Part shown: positions 47,972-59,517 of the stretch, one piece after another | Position numbering within the stretch: the stretch's first letter is position 1 | How the letters are laid out: every line of letters starts with the position of its first letter | Assembly (NCBI GenBank): GCA_017655985.1 | Contig: JACJVS010000008.1 | Span: 496,001-560,000 of the forward strand | Source of the DNA: Incumbomyces delicatus | Lineage: Eukaryota; Ascomycota; Eurotiomycetes; Chaetothyriales; Trichomeriaceae | DNA: 64,000 bases | Direction: 5' to 3' | Made by a program: the position numbers and the translations under genes | The notes under the pieces: model-generated | Told to the model about the DNA's origin: nothing | What the model saw: only the letters and a program-made list of their open reading frames with translations | Database searches by the model: none

Positions 47972-48979
47972 ATAGAGTTAAATAGCGCCCCCCGATTCGC
48001 TAAGCTTAGGGGGTCAGCTAATTGGGATATCTGGGCCCTACGGGCTGAATCTTACCTCTGCGAGAAGGGGTATATTCAGGCCCTCAGCCCACCAGAGAGG
48101 GCCCTAGTAACCCCGGAAGATATAGGCGAGGAGCGCCTAAGTCAGCTATCTCCGAAGGACCAGCAGACCTATAAGAACGACTGGAACAACTATCAGCGCT
48201 GGACCGCTTATATAGCGGAATACAACGAATTAGCGGCTAAAGGCGCCGCTATATTACGCCTATTACTGGAAGACGGACCCCTACTGCAGACGCGCTATAT
48301 CAGCGGCGTCGGACCCCTCTGGCAGACGCTCAAAGACCTCTATGAACCTAAGGGGTTTACCAGCGAGTTCCTCATCAGCAAGCAGTTATTCTCCACCACT
48401 CTAGCTAATTGCAACCAAGAGATGGAGACCTATCTTACCAGAATCAAGAGGCTAACGGACGAGCTAAAGGCCCGAAATTTGGCTATACCAGACAAGGTAA
48501 TAGCGGCCTACGCGCTCAACAATTTGACCAGCGACTATGAATCGGCAGTAGCCATGATCAGCCAGTCATTTAGGGGCCAGCCGGGAGGGGCTATTGATCT
48601 TTTAGCGCTGTTCAACCAGTTGGTTGACGAATCAAGGCGTCTAAAAGAAAGGGGGCCCGGGGACCACGAAATGGCCTTGCCCACAGGGCATACCCCTCAG
48701 AATAGGGGTAATAGGGGCCAAAATAGGGGCCAGAGAAGCCAAGACGGCCAAGACGGCCAAAACGAGCGAACAACTGGTCGCCAAGGAAAATGCCATTACT
48801 GCGGAAAATTTGGGCACTTTAAGAGAGAGTGCTGGGCATTGTACCCCTATTTAAGGCCTAGAGAGGCCGAATCGACATTAGGGGAGTCCGAAGAGGACGA
48901 CGCCGACGATAGTAAGCAGTACGACGCTTATATCGCGGAAGAAGACGAGAAAATAGCCTTATTCAGCTATAGGCTATAG
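47972..48979 (+). CDS. gag: Gag polyprotein of element F, probable lost start codon
   Basis: The frame is open from a TAA near 47,918 to the TAG at 48,979. Its early part (SANWDIWALRAESYLCEKGY) matches the N-terminus of copia-type gag; a central helical region (ETYLTRIKRLTDELKARN) follows, then a basic hinge and the CCHC knuckle C-HY-C-GKFG-H-FKRE-C at 48,791-48,832, and an acidic tail. No ATG exists in frame before 48,422. The codon ATA at 47,972-47,974, just before the conserved segment, would be ATG with one TpA-to-TpG reversal, so the start was probably destroyed by a RIP-type change; 336 codons from there including the stop. As it stands, only a 185-residue C-terminal product could start at 48,422. 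Gag would package the RNA into particles. Confidence 0.75.
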   Translation: MELNSAPRFAKLRGSANWDIWALRAESYLCEKGYIQALSPPERALVTPEDIGEERLSQLSPKDQQTYKNDWNNYQRWTAYIAEYNELAAKGAAILRLLLEDGPLLQTRYISGVGPLWQTLKDLYEPKGFTSEFLISKQLFSTTLANCNQEMETYLTRIKRLTDELKARNLAIPDKVIAAYALNNLTSDYESAVAMISQSFRGQPGGAIDLLALFNQLVDESRRLKERGPGDHEMALPTGHTPQNRGNRGQNRGQRSQDGQDGQNERTTGRQGKCHYCGKFGHFKRECWALYPYLRPREAESTLGESEEDDADDSKQYDAYIAEEDEKIALFSYRL

Positions 48980-49507
48980 TAATGGCTCCTAGAGCGGGAG
49001 ACCAAGTAGCCCTGGCCTTAGAGAAGGACCAGAGGCCAGAATTACCCCTAGAGGGGGTGAAGTACCCCTAGAGGGGGTGAAGTATCCTAAGATGAGGGGT
49101 AGAGTGCCCCTAAGGAGGGGCAGCTTTTCGGAATATAGCGCCTATAGTAGGGCTATATTAATGGCCTTCGAGGTGGAGGACTATGGGGCCCTGGCCTTAG
49201 AGAAGGACCAGAGGTCAGAATCACCTCTAGTAGAGGGGTAATAGACCCCCATTAAGGGGGGGTAGTAGGATCTAGCCTTAGAGAAGGCTAGAGGCCTAGA
49301 AGAGAGTGGAAAAACAGAGCTACCCGTAGAGGCTGAAAGAATAGTCTACTACTACTACTAACGGAGAAAAGAGGGGCTGACTTACCACCGTATAGACCCC
49401 CGTAGAGGGGGGTCAAGTGGCCCTAGCCTTATAGAAGGCTAGAGGCTAAGACCGTCCCGAAGAGGGGGGGTATTTAGTATAGCACCTTAGAGAGGGCTAT
49501 ACAGCTT
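48980..49507 (+). repeat. Divergent hairpin repeats between gag and the regular array of element F
   Basis: GC-rich sequence made of degenerate versions of the units described next: GAAGGACCAGAGGCC-like and CCCCTAGAGGGGG-like palindromes recur (for example a duplicated CCCCTAGAGGGGGTGAAGTA at 49,026-49,082). No coding potential recognised. Confidence 0.6.
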
Positions 49508-50130
49508 CGGCACTGGTCTTAGAGGAAGGCCAGGGGCCTAGATTACCTCTAGAAGAGAGGTAATATCCCCCGCAGAGGGGCACCAATCGGCACTGGCCTC
49601 AGAGGAAGGCCAGGGGCCTAGATTACCTCTAGAAGAGAGGTAATATCCCCCGTAAAGGGGGCACAGCTTCGGCACTGGTCTCAGAGGGAGGCCAGGGGCC
49701 TAGATTACCCCTAGAAGAGAGGTAATATCCCCCGTAGAGGGGCACCAGTCGGCACTAGCCTTAGAGAAGGCTAGGGGCCTAGATCACTCTAGAGAGGGGT
49801 GATAGACCCCCGAAGAGGGGCATCAGTCGGCACTAGCCTTAGGGAAGGCTAGGGGCCTAGATCACCCTAGGGAGGGGTGATAGGACCTCCGAAGAGGGGG
49901 CACAATCGGCACTGGTCTTAGAGGAAGGCCAGGGGCCTAGATTACCTCTAGAAGAGAGGTAATATCCCCCGTAGAGGGGCACCAGTCGGCACTAGCCTTA
50001 GGGAAGGCTAGGGGCCTAGATTACCTCTAGAAGAGAGGTAATATCTCCCGGAGAGGGAGCACAGCTTCGGCACTGGCCTTAGAGGAAGGCCAGGGGCCTA
50101 GATCGCCCCGAAGAGAGGGTGAAGAATAGG
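49508..50130 (+). repeat. Eight-unit hairpin satellite of about 80 bp in element F
   Basis: Units begin CGGCACT at 49,508, 49,588, 49,670, 49,750, 49,828, 49,907, 49,987 and 50,068 (spacing 78-82). Each unit contains three inverted repeats in fixed order: GGCCT...AGGCC (or AGCCTT...AAGGCT), then TACCTCTAGAAGAGAGGTA (or TCACYCT...GGGGTGA), then CCCCCGTAGAGGGG (or CTCCCGGAGAGGGAG). It occupies the place where pol would be. Function unknown; a structured RNA region or a packaging or dimer signal is possible. Confidence 0.85.
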
Positions 50131-50505
50131 CGTTCGACGACCGAGAGAGTTCCTATTTAGGAACGGTCTCGTAGCCTAGGATTTACTGATCAACTGGCTA
50201 ACGGGCTCATAGAGCCAATATCAGCGGCAGGGCAGTAAGAATAGACTTAGAATAAGTCTAAGAAGGGTCTATAGCCGGTAGGGGCTATATAGACCGGGGG
50301 TGCCTTTATACAGCCGAAGAGGGGCTGTATAGGTTAGAGGTGCCTATATATAGCCGATAGGGGCTATGTAAAGGGGGTCTACAGCCGAGAGAGGCTGTAT
50401 AGACTAGGAAAGCCTATATTAGCCGGTAGGGGCTATATAGAGCTAGGATTTACCTTATTAGAAGGCGTCCATTCATTTTACCACCGTATAGTCGGTACGG
50501 GGGTG
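50131..50505 (+). repeat. Second hairpin family and polypurine tract of element F
   Basis: Repeated TACAGCCGAAGAGGGGCTGTA-like hairpins (shortened here) occur at about 50,310, 50,345, 50,380 and 50,415. The stretch ends in TACGGGGGTG immediately before the 3' LTR, a short purine tract at the place of the plus-strand primer. Confidence 0.65.
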
Positions 50506-50963
50506 TGTGGAGAGCCAAGGCTAGCTAGGCTAGCTAGGGCTAGGCCAGCCAAGGAGGGGCTAGGCCAATTGGGGCAGCTTACCAAGTCAGTCCGCATGTG
50601 CGGACCAAAGTCCCGACGATCGGGAATGACTCATAGTGGATTGGTAAGCATATGACCATCGCCTTGGCCAAATACCCACATATACGGTGGTAATTGGTCA
50701 TCACGTAGGCAGACGCCTATGGGTGGCGCTGGCGCCTGGAGAGTGGCGCTGGCGCCTAGAGAGGGGCGCTATTGCCTAGATGGTTGCCTTCGCCACCACT
50801 AGGCAACAGCCTATTACGGGGGCCTATGGGCGCCTGACGGCCTTAGACTACGGGCTATATAGGCGCCGTCTCTCGCCCTCTAAGTAGATAGAGATCTAAG
50901 CTTTACATTCATCTCTGACTATCATTATATGTCCTTCACCCCTCACCCTATATAACCTTCACA
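50506..50963 (+). repeat. 3' LTR of element F
   Basis: 458 bp, TGTGGAGAGC...CCTTCACA, the less mutated of the two LTRs. Confidence 0.93.
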
Positions 50964-53900
50964 AGAAGCTATCGTTATACGCGAAGACGATACGAATAAG
51001 AAGAACTATAATAACGAGTTTAAGAGATATTCTTATATAGAACGACGAGTTCTCTCTACGAGAAAAATTAATATCGTTAATAACGATTACGAAAACGAAA
51101 TAAATAGAACTAAGATCGAAGAAGCTTACTTTAAGTCTAGAGCTAGCGTTTATAGAAAACGATATCGAAGCGCTAATCGTACTACTAGAACGTACGCTAA
51201 TATCTATAAGTTAACGACTAGAAAGGCGAAGACGAGCACTAAACTCGTAGAATCGAAAAGAGCGATCTAGAAACTCTTAATAATATATATATATATTAAT
51301 AAATACCGAGCTAGAGTATTACTTAATATAGAAGTAAATACTAGTCTAGTCTCGAAGGCGTTTATATATCGAATATAGTAAAACGAAAAAAGGCTTAAAT
51401 AAGAATTATACTTAATTAAAATAGGTAATTAAGGGTATATCGAGATTAATAAGAAACTTAAGTTAAGCTATTAAGAGAATATACAGTTTCTTAATATAGA
51501 TATTATCGAAGAACTAGGGTTTAAATATTTTCTAGAACTAGACTAGCTAGTCTAGACTAGTTATCTAGTAGATATATTAAAACGATAACTCGTATAGAGA
51601 TCTTTAAACGTAATCGAACAGTTTTAAAGTACTATATAGATAAGGCTAACCTATAAAACGTTTACTATAAAATAACTTAATTAGATAAGTAAGGAAGTTA
51701 AGGATAAAAGCGAGATTTCGATAAAATATTAAGAATTTAAGAGGCTTTTCGAGAACGATCTTACGATAGGGGTATTATCTAAATACTAGATATAGAATTA
51801 TAAGATATCTTTAGAACTAGAATTAAAATCTATTAAAACGCGAATTTACTCGATATCGTAATATTAAAAATAAGAACTTCGAAAATATCTTAATAAAAAT
51901 TTAAAGAAAGGGTTTATTAGAAAATCTATCTTACTATAGAGATTTTCTATTCTCTTTATACTAAAGAAGAATAGAACGTTAAGGTTATATATTAATTATC
52001 GATAACTTAATAAAATAACTAAGAAGAATAGTTATCTATTATTACTTATCTTAAAGCTATAAGACCGACTATAAAGAGCTAAATAGTTTACTACGCTTAA
52101 CTTACGAGAAGCTTATAATTTTATTTAAATAAAGAAGAGCGAGAAAGAAAAAATAGCGTTTAGTATATACTATAGATTATATAAGTACTATATTATATCG
52201 TTTAGGCTTACGAACGCGCTAGCGTTATATTAAGTACTTATTAACGATATCTTATTTAAGAGATTAGATCTATTTATAATCGTATATCTAGACGATATAC
52301 TTATCTTCTCGAGAATAAGAGAATAATACGTAAAAGACGTAAAGTAGATAATAAAACGATTATAAGAAAAGAAGTTACGACTACGCCTTAATAAATACGA
52401 GTTCTTTAAGAACGAAGTATCTTTTCTAGAATCGATTATAAGAAGTTATAATATACGACTAGACTCTATAAAAATTAAGTTAATTATAGAATAGCTATAA
52501 CTAATAAATCTTAAGAAACTATAAAGTTTCTTAGAACTAATAAACTATTATTAACGTTTTATTAAGAACTACTTAAGAGTAGTATTATTACTTATAGTAC
52601 TTACGAAGAAAGAAATTACTTTTATAATAAAAAAGAAAGTAAAGATTATATTTAAGAAACTTAAAAATCTATCTACTTATATATCTATATTAGCGAGCTT
52701 CGACTTAGAGAAGAAGATTACTATTAAGACTAATACTTTAGAATACGCTATCGCTAGCGTATTAAGTTAACTAGACTAGAATAATAGATTACGATCGATA
52801 GCCTATTATTCTAGAAAAATAATCGCGCTAGAGAAGAACTACGAGATTTACGATATAGAACTTTTAGCTATTATAGACTTATTTAAGAAATAGAATATAT
52901 ACTTAAAAGAATTAAGATATAAAACTACTATCTACTCTAATTATTTAAATCTTATATACTAGACTATAATAAAGAAACTAAATAAGAGATAGATTTAATA
53001 AATAGAGATAATAGTATCTATTAAATTTTATATTATATACGTTAAGGGTAAAGAGAATACGAAGGCTAATACTTTTAGCTAAAGACCGAATTATAGAAAA
53101 GACGCTAAAGAGGTCGAATAAGATATATTACTTTAAAAACGAGATAAATATTTAGTTTACTTAAAATAGATTAATATAGCTAGAACGAAGCCGAACTAGC
53201 TAACTAAAGAGTAAAAAATAAAAGTAATTCGTAGCTATTACGATAATCGAATTATAGAATACTTCGAAATCGTAAAGATCACTAAGCTAATTTTTAGAAA
53301 CTAGAAATAAAAAGAGATATAATAAAATATTCGTAATTATATCGAGAACTACGATATATATATAAGAACTAAGACTTTAAGATATAGATCTTATAGAAAG
53401 CTATAGATATTAATATTATCGTTAGAAGTATAAAAGAAGATTATAATAGATTTTATCGAATTCTTACTAGAGTCTAAGAACCTAGTAATAGAGTAAAAAT
53501 ACGATACGATCTATATAATTATTAATCGACTAATAAAATACGTATACTTTATACTAATAAAGATAAAGACGATAGTATCGAAGATTACGTATATCTTTAT
53601 AAGATATATCTTTATAGTATATAGAATACTATTAAGATTAGTATTAAATAAAGATAAACTATTTAGATTAAGATTTTAGTAATCGATTATAGATTAATTA
53701 GAAACTAAAAGTAAACTTAGTACTACTTTTTACTTATAGATCGATAATTAAACTAAACGAATAAACTAGATACTAGAATAATATCTTAGAAGTTATATTA
53801 ACTATAAATAAGATAATTAGATAAAACTACTATCTATAGTATAAATTGTATATAATAACTCTTAAGTTATTACGAGAATATTACCTTTTTACGCGAATTA

Positions 53901-54474
53901 TAAGTTTTACTCGAGAATAGACGAGGATCTACTAAGTATAAGACTAAAATTAGAATAAGCAACGATTACTATAACTAATTTACGTTAGTTATACTAGTAT
54001 ATATTTAACGAACTTTAATTTATCGCGAAAAGGATAGTTAGATATATAAATTAAAGAAGATCTAAGAGACTAGACTTTAAGAAGAGAGATATAGTCTATT
54101 TATTACGACGAAATATTAAGATAAAGCGATTAAGCGATAAACTGAATTTTAAGAAACTAAGATCCTTTAAGATTATAAAGAAACTAGAACTAGTTATCTA
54201 CTAACTGTAGCTACTAAAGAGAATAAGGATTTACTTTATATTCTATATTTCTATACTAGAACGAGTATTTAAACGACGAGCTATAGATAAGTCTTAGTAA
54301 GCGAAATTATTAGAGAACGAGGAATATAACGTAGAAAAAATCTTAGAAATAAAGAAGAAAAGAAAAAGAACTCTCTATCTTATTAAGTAATTAGAATACG
54401 AGAATAGCGATAATTTATAGAAACTAGAGAAGAATATCTTAAAGAAAGCGCTCGACGAGTTTTAAAGAACTTTA

Positions 54475-55056
54475 TTATAAACTATTATTTATAACTATCT
54501 CGTCGAAAGAAGCTTATTAGCTCGAGAGAATATTCTACTATACGAAATTAAAATCGCTTAAGGTAATTTCTTACTTTAGACGTAGAGAATTAAATACTCT
54601 TAGCGCTTATATCTCGCGCTATAATATCCTTAATAATATCGTCTCGAAGTAGACGATAGAGTTATCTAATTAGTTTATCTTTATTTTCGTATCGATAAAT
54701 TTAGCTTTAACTTTATTAAGGGCCTAGCGAGCCTTTAAGAGTCTCTAGCGAATACGCGTTAATTATTTTAACTTTTCGCGTCGCTTACGCTACTCTTCTT
54801 TTCGTAACTTCTCTACTTTTCGAAATTTCTCTAGAGAAAAGGTTCTATCGTAATTATAGTAGTATAGTATATACTCGACGTACTTTACTAATTACGCTTT
54901 ATTATAGTAGTATAATATACCGTACTAAACGTACTACGTATAAATCACTATTACGAGATTCTCGTCGAAATAGATAGAATTATAAAGCTTAAGAAGACGT
55001 ATTACTCGAAGAACTTAAGATTTAGTAAAACGTTTACGTTTAAGAACTAAGAATAT
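54475..55056 (-). pseudogene. Counter-strand accessory frame of element E
   Basis: 193 codons, exactly as long as in D; begins at ATA and ends TTA-TAA. The middle reads RKVEKLRKEE then a stop, RKRREKLK, and KFIDTKIKIN. Its 3' end abuts the end of the pol frame on the other strand. Cys of the B copy are Tyr here. Confidence 0.6.
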
Positions 55057-55148
55057 AGTAAGTAACGAGATACTTAAAGAAGAGAAATACGAAATACTAA
55101 TCTCTAAGAATATTACTATAAGAATATAGATAGCTAAATAAGAGAAAA

Positions 55149-55549
55149 TATTACGAAGTAACTCTATATATAGTTACTCGGTAATTATATAATAGAAGAT
55201 TACGCGAGAAGAGCTTAGTATATATAGAGAAGCTATATATAATCGTCTAAATAGAAAAATACGATAGAACGATTAAATAACGAGTTAATAGACGAGCCTA
55301 TTAATCTACTATCTTATTAACTAGATAAGATAGATTTTCTCTTTAGAATATCTAGTAATAGATATATATACTTACGATTTTCCTTTATATTTTAATAGTC
55401 TCTATAGTTAATCTAAGTTATATTAGCACTCTTATCTACGTACTATACGTATCTTAACTTATAGATATATTATTCTAATAGGTAGTTAAGAAAATCTTTA
55501 GAGTTCTCTTATACTATTACTAAAATAAGGGGTAGATAGTCTTATAATA
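55149..55549 (+). repeat. 3' LTR of element E
   Basis: 401 bp, same ends and length as the 5' copy. Confidence 0.9.
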
Positions 55550-58500
55550 ATATTACGATATTAAGTAAATTCGCGTTTTAATAGATTTTAATTCTAGTTC
55601 TAGAAGTATCTTATAATCCTATATCTAATATTTAGATAATACCTTTATCGTAAGGTCGTTCTCGAAAAGTTTTTTAAATTCTTAATACTCTATCGAAATC
55701 TCGCTTTTATTCTTAACTTCTTTACTTATCTAATTAAGTTATTTTATAGTAAACGTTTTATAGGTTAGCCTTATCTATATAGTACTTTAAAACTATTTAA
55801 TTACGTTTAAAAGTCTCTATATAAGTTATCGTTTTAACGTATTTACTAGATAACTAGTTTAGACTAGCTAGTTTAGTCTTAGAAAGTATTTAAATCCTAG
55901 TTTCTCGATAATATCTATATTAAGAAACTATATTCTCTTTTAATATTTTATTCGTATCGATCTAAGTTTCTTATTAATCTCGATATACTCTTAATTATCT
56001 ATTTTAATTAAGTATAATTCTTATTTAAGTCTTTTTTCGTTTTACTATATTCGATATATAAACGTCTTCGAGACTAAACTAGTATTTATCTCTATATCGA
56101 GTAATACTCTAGCTCGATATTTATTAATATATATATATACTATTAAGAGTTTCTAAATCGCTCTCTTCGATTCTACGAGTTCTTTACTCGTCTTCGCCTT
56201 TCTAGTCGTTAGCTTATAGGTATTAGCGTACGTTCTAGTAGTACGATTAGCGCTTTAATATCGTTATTTATAAACGCTAGCTCTAGGCTTAGAGTAAGCT
56301 TCTTCGACCTTAATTCTATTTATTCTATTTTCGTAATCGTTATTAACGATATTAATTCTTTCTATAAGAAGAACTCGTCGTTCTATATAAGAGTATTTCT
56401 TAGACTCGCTATTATAGTTCTTCTTATACGTACTATCTTCGCGTATAACGATAGTTTCTAGTATAACGATAGACTAAGCTTCTAATAGCTCTCTACTTAT
56501 TCTCTCGTTACTAAAATAGTAGCTCTCTAGTTTTTTAAGAATTTCTAGTTAAAGTCTTTCTTTAAAGAGCTTATCTCTAATTCGGCTACGAAAACGCTAT
56601 TCGAGCGTATTATAGCGATTAATAGCGTTAAGAAATAACGTCGCGTTACTATATCTCGTATCTTATCGTAATACTCTTAGTAGTAGTAAAGTCTAGATTT
56701 ATAAGAGTTCTTAGTATATACTTTTAAAATAATCTCTATAGTTTTCTATTAGCTTTTTTCTAGATAATTATAGTAACGATATAGATACTGCGTATTCTGC
56801 TTTATATAGTTATTCTTTCGGTAGTAGTCTATATACTATCGCCTTATTTAGATAATAACCTTATAGAAATTTATAGAGATAATCTCGATATATAGATTTA
56901 ATCGCTTTTCTACTTCTAGTAGAGTTCTTATATATCGTCTTAGTATATCTTCTACTCGATCGTATTTCGATACTATAAAGTATATTCGTAATATAAGTTC
57001 GTCGAACTCTATATTAATATATACTAGTTCTCTCTTAGATAGTATAATTTAATCGTAGATTCGATAAATTAAAAGATTATAAACGCATCTTAATACCTTA
57101 TATAGAAATCGTACTTTTCTAAAGTAATTCTAGTAGTAGTACTTATTTATTTATATCGTAATTCTATCTATCTTCGACTATAACTTAATACTAGTTTAGT
57201 TATTATTCTATTAGTATAGTAATCGAGAAATATCTAAAGTATCGACTAATATAGATAGCTCTTCTTTAGTATTCTTAATTATTCTAGTACTAATACCTTA
57301 TTAAATTCTTATAACAGTCTTCTCTTAGGTCTCTATCTCGTTCGACGTAGAGAATTTCTACTTATAGAGAGATACCTTTAAGATTTCTACTAGATACTCT
57401 ATTTTATCTAGAATCTTATCGAGTCGTAATAGTAATACGAAATAATATATTATATTAGCTTTTATAATAGCTTCCTAGTTCTAAAGTATTATCTATCGGA
57501 TTATATAAGCTCTCGTATAGGTCTATTCTCTTATTTCTTTATCTTCTTCTTATTTAGAGATAACGACTTATATAGACTGCGATTATCGTTTTAGAGTATC
57601 GTTATAAACGATCGCTTCGATTATTCTATTTTCTCTATATTTAATTTATCTTTAATAATAAGTCTCTAAAACAGTAAAGAACCGATTATTCTTAATAATT
57701 CTTAGATTACGAGTTTATATAGGCTTCTTTCTTATTATATTAGCCTATCTCTTATCTCTATACGACTTAAGTTTCTTTAAAAACTAGCTACTCCCTTACT
57801 TATCGCTTTTATATATCTAGTATTTATCGTTATAGTATACTATCTATAATAGTTATCGATACTTCTAGTCTTTCTTTTCTTTATTTAGCCGTTCTTAGAT
57901 CTATTTCTCTAATATCTTTTCGGCGATATTAGTTTATTTAGCGGTATCTCTATACTCTTTAGCGTAGTATCTCTATTTTCTATATCGAAAGTATATCTTC
58001 TTCTTAGACTTAGCTTTTCTAGACGTAGATTCTCGATTTACTTCTATAAATTTCGCTTCGCGTTTACGTCCTCTACCTCGCGTTAGCCTCGGTCTAGATA
58101 TTCTACTAGTATCGTACTTATCTCGCTAAGTTTTTAGGTCTTTATAGGCCGTATTTATCTACTAATCTATTATATCGGAATATCGCGTCTATCTAAAAGC
58201 AGTAGTCTAGTGTCGATATCGATTCGAAGTAAACGTAAAATCTTTTTTATTCTTCTTTATCTTACGCTCTTAGTATCGTATATTAATATCGATTACTATC
58301 TTAACTAACTCTATATAGTCTTATACTTTTATCTTATCGACTAACTTATCCTTAATAAAGTCCTTAAGGCCCTAATAGTAGCGTAATATAAGAGCGACGT
58401 TATTCTATTTAAGACGACTTAATAACTATTAAAACTTCGTAGTATAGTCTATAACTAAGCTAGTTTATCGAAGTTCGTAAATCTATCGTTTCGTCTTCTT

Positions 58501-59116
58501 AACCTCGTTAAGTTCTCTATATAACTTTTTTAACTTATCTAAAAACTTATTAATAGATAAGAATAGCTTAACGGTTCTTAGCTTTACTTATCTATATCGT
58601 TCTCTAAAAAGTCGTTTAAGTAGAGCTTAAATTACTTCGCGAGTCTCTTACGTAATAGATTTTTAGTCTATAAAACCTAGTTCTATAGTTTCGTAATTCG
58701 TTTATATCTTAAGTAAGTCTTAATCTAGTTTATAAACTGCGTAAACCTCTTAGTATTCTCCTTAAAGACGTTAGACTCTTTAATCTTAAGTCGAATCTCG
58801 TTCTTTTCGACGCTTAGCGAAATATCTAGCTTTTTTCTCTTTATAGCGATCGTAGATAGTTCTATCTCTACGTTAGTCTACTTATCTAGTATATTTAGTT
58901 ACGCTCGATAGTGGTCTATCTCGGAACTTAGTTTAGTAGATAATAGTAAGATAAGGCTAATTCGTACTAGTTATTTAGCTACTTAGTTAACGAAAGGGAT
59001 ATTTTATAGAATAATATCTTCGCTAGTATTACTTTCTAAGGTAGTAAAGAATAAGACGAACTCGAAGTTCGAATCTATACTTATAGACTATCGTAACAGT
59101 AAGTAAATAGTTAAAA

Positions 59117-59517
59117 TATTATAAGACTATCTATCTCTCGTTTTAATAATAGTATAAGGGAACTCTAAAGATTTCCTTAATTATCTATTAGAATAATATA
59201 TCTATAAGTTAAGGTACTTATAGTATATAGATAAGAGTACTAATATAACTTAGATTAACTATAGAGACTATTAAAATATATAGAGAAATCGTAAGTATAT
59301 ATACTTATCGTTAAATATCTTAAAGGGGAAACCTATCTTGTCTAGTTAATAGAATAGTAAATTAATAAACTCGCCTATTAACCCGTCGCCTAGTCGTTCT
59401 ATCGTATTTTCCTATTTAGACGATTATATATAGCTTTTCTATATATACTAAGCTCCTCTTACGTAACCTTTTATCGTATCTCTACTAAGTAACTATATAC
59501 AGAGTCACCTCGTAATA
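59117..59517 (-). repeat. 5' LTR of element D
   Basis: 401 bp, TATTATAAGA...CGTAATA, followed by the duplication GCTTT. Confidence 0.88.

Larger units (their letters stand above)
47227..50963 (+). mobile_element. Copia-type LTR element F, gag-only, nearly free of RIP
   Basis: 3,737 bp, bounded by two 458-bp LTRs and the duplication AGAAG (47,222-47,226 and 50,964-50,968), inserted in the pol region of E. The interior holds, in order, a primer site, eight CCAAT-type repeats, one gag frame, and about 1.5 kb of hairpin-rich tandem repeats. No protease, integrase, reverse transcriptase or RNase H is present, so it must be mobilised in trans if at all. The gag with its UBN2-like core and CCHC knuckle and the half-tRNA primer site point to the Ty1/copia order. 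CA and TG are common, in sharp contrast with both flanks. Confidence 0.9.
44163..55549 (+). mobile_element. Gypsy element E (B/D/E/G family), carrying copia-type element F inside
   Basis: Bounded by two 401-bp LTRs (44,163-44,563 and 55,149-55,549) and the duplication ATATT (44,158-44,162 and 55,550-55,554); opposite in orientation to its host D. Net length without F is about 7.65 kb. Plus-strand order: gag 44.6-45.9 kb with a zinc knuckle at about 45,688-45,730 (Cys now Tyr), protease about 46.2-47.1 kb, then F, reverse transcriptase about 51,940-52,330 with YLDD intact at 52,285-52,296, RNase H about 52,600-53,080, integrase about 53,200-54,000, chromodomain about 54,320-54,430 (NVEKILEIKKKRKR). 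A counter-strand frame (55,056-54,475) meets the pol end tail to tail. Confidence 0.88.
25319..59517 (-). mobile_element. Gypsy element D (B/D/E/G family), carrying elements C and E inside
   Basis: D is bounded by a left LTR (25,319-25,701) and right LTR (59,117-59,517) in the same orientation and by the exact duplication GCTTT (25,314-25,318 and 59,518-59,522). Without its insertions (C and E, each with one duplicated pentamer) D is about 7.63 kb. Coding runs right to left: gag with zinc knuckle about 57,930-58,950, protease about 55,560-56,200, then (after E) reverse transcriptase about 43,430-44,120, RNase H about 42,900-43,330, integrase split by C, chromodomain near 26,430. The polymerase motif has changed to YLDN at about 43,728-43,739, losing the second catalytic Asp. 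A counter-strand frame (25,794-26,375) lies between pol and the left LTR. Confidence 0.86.
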
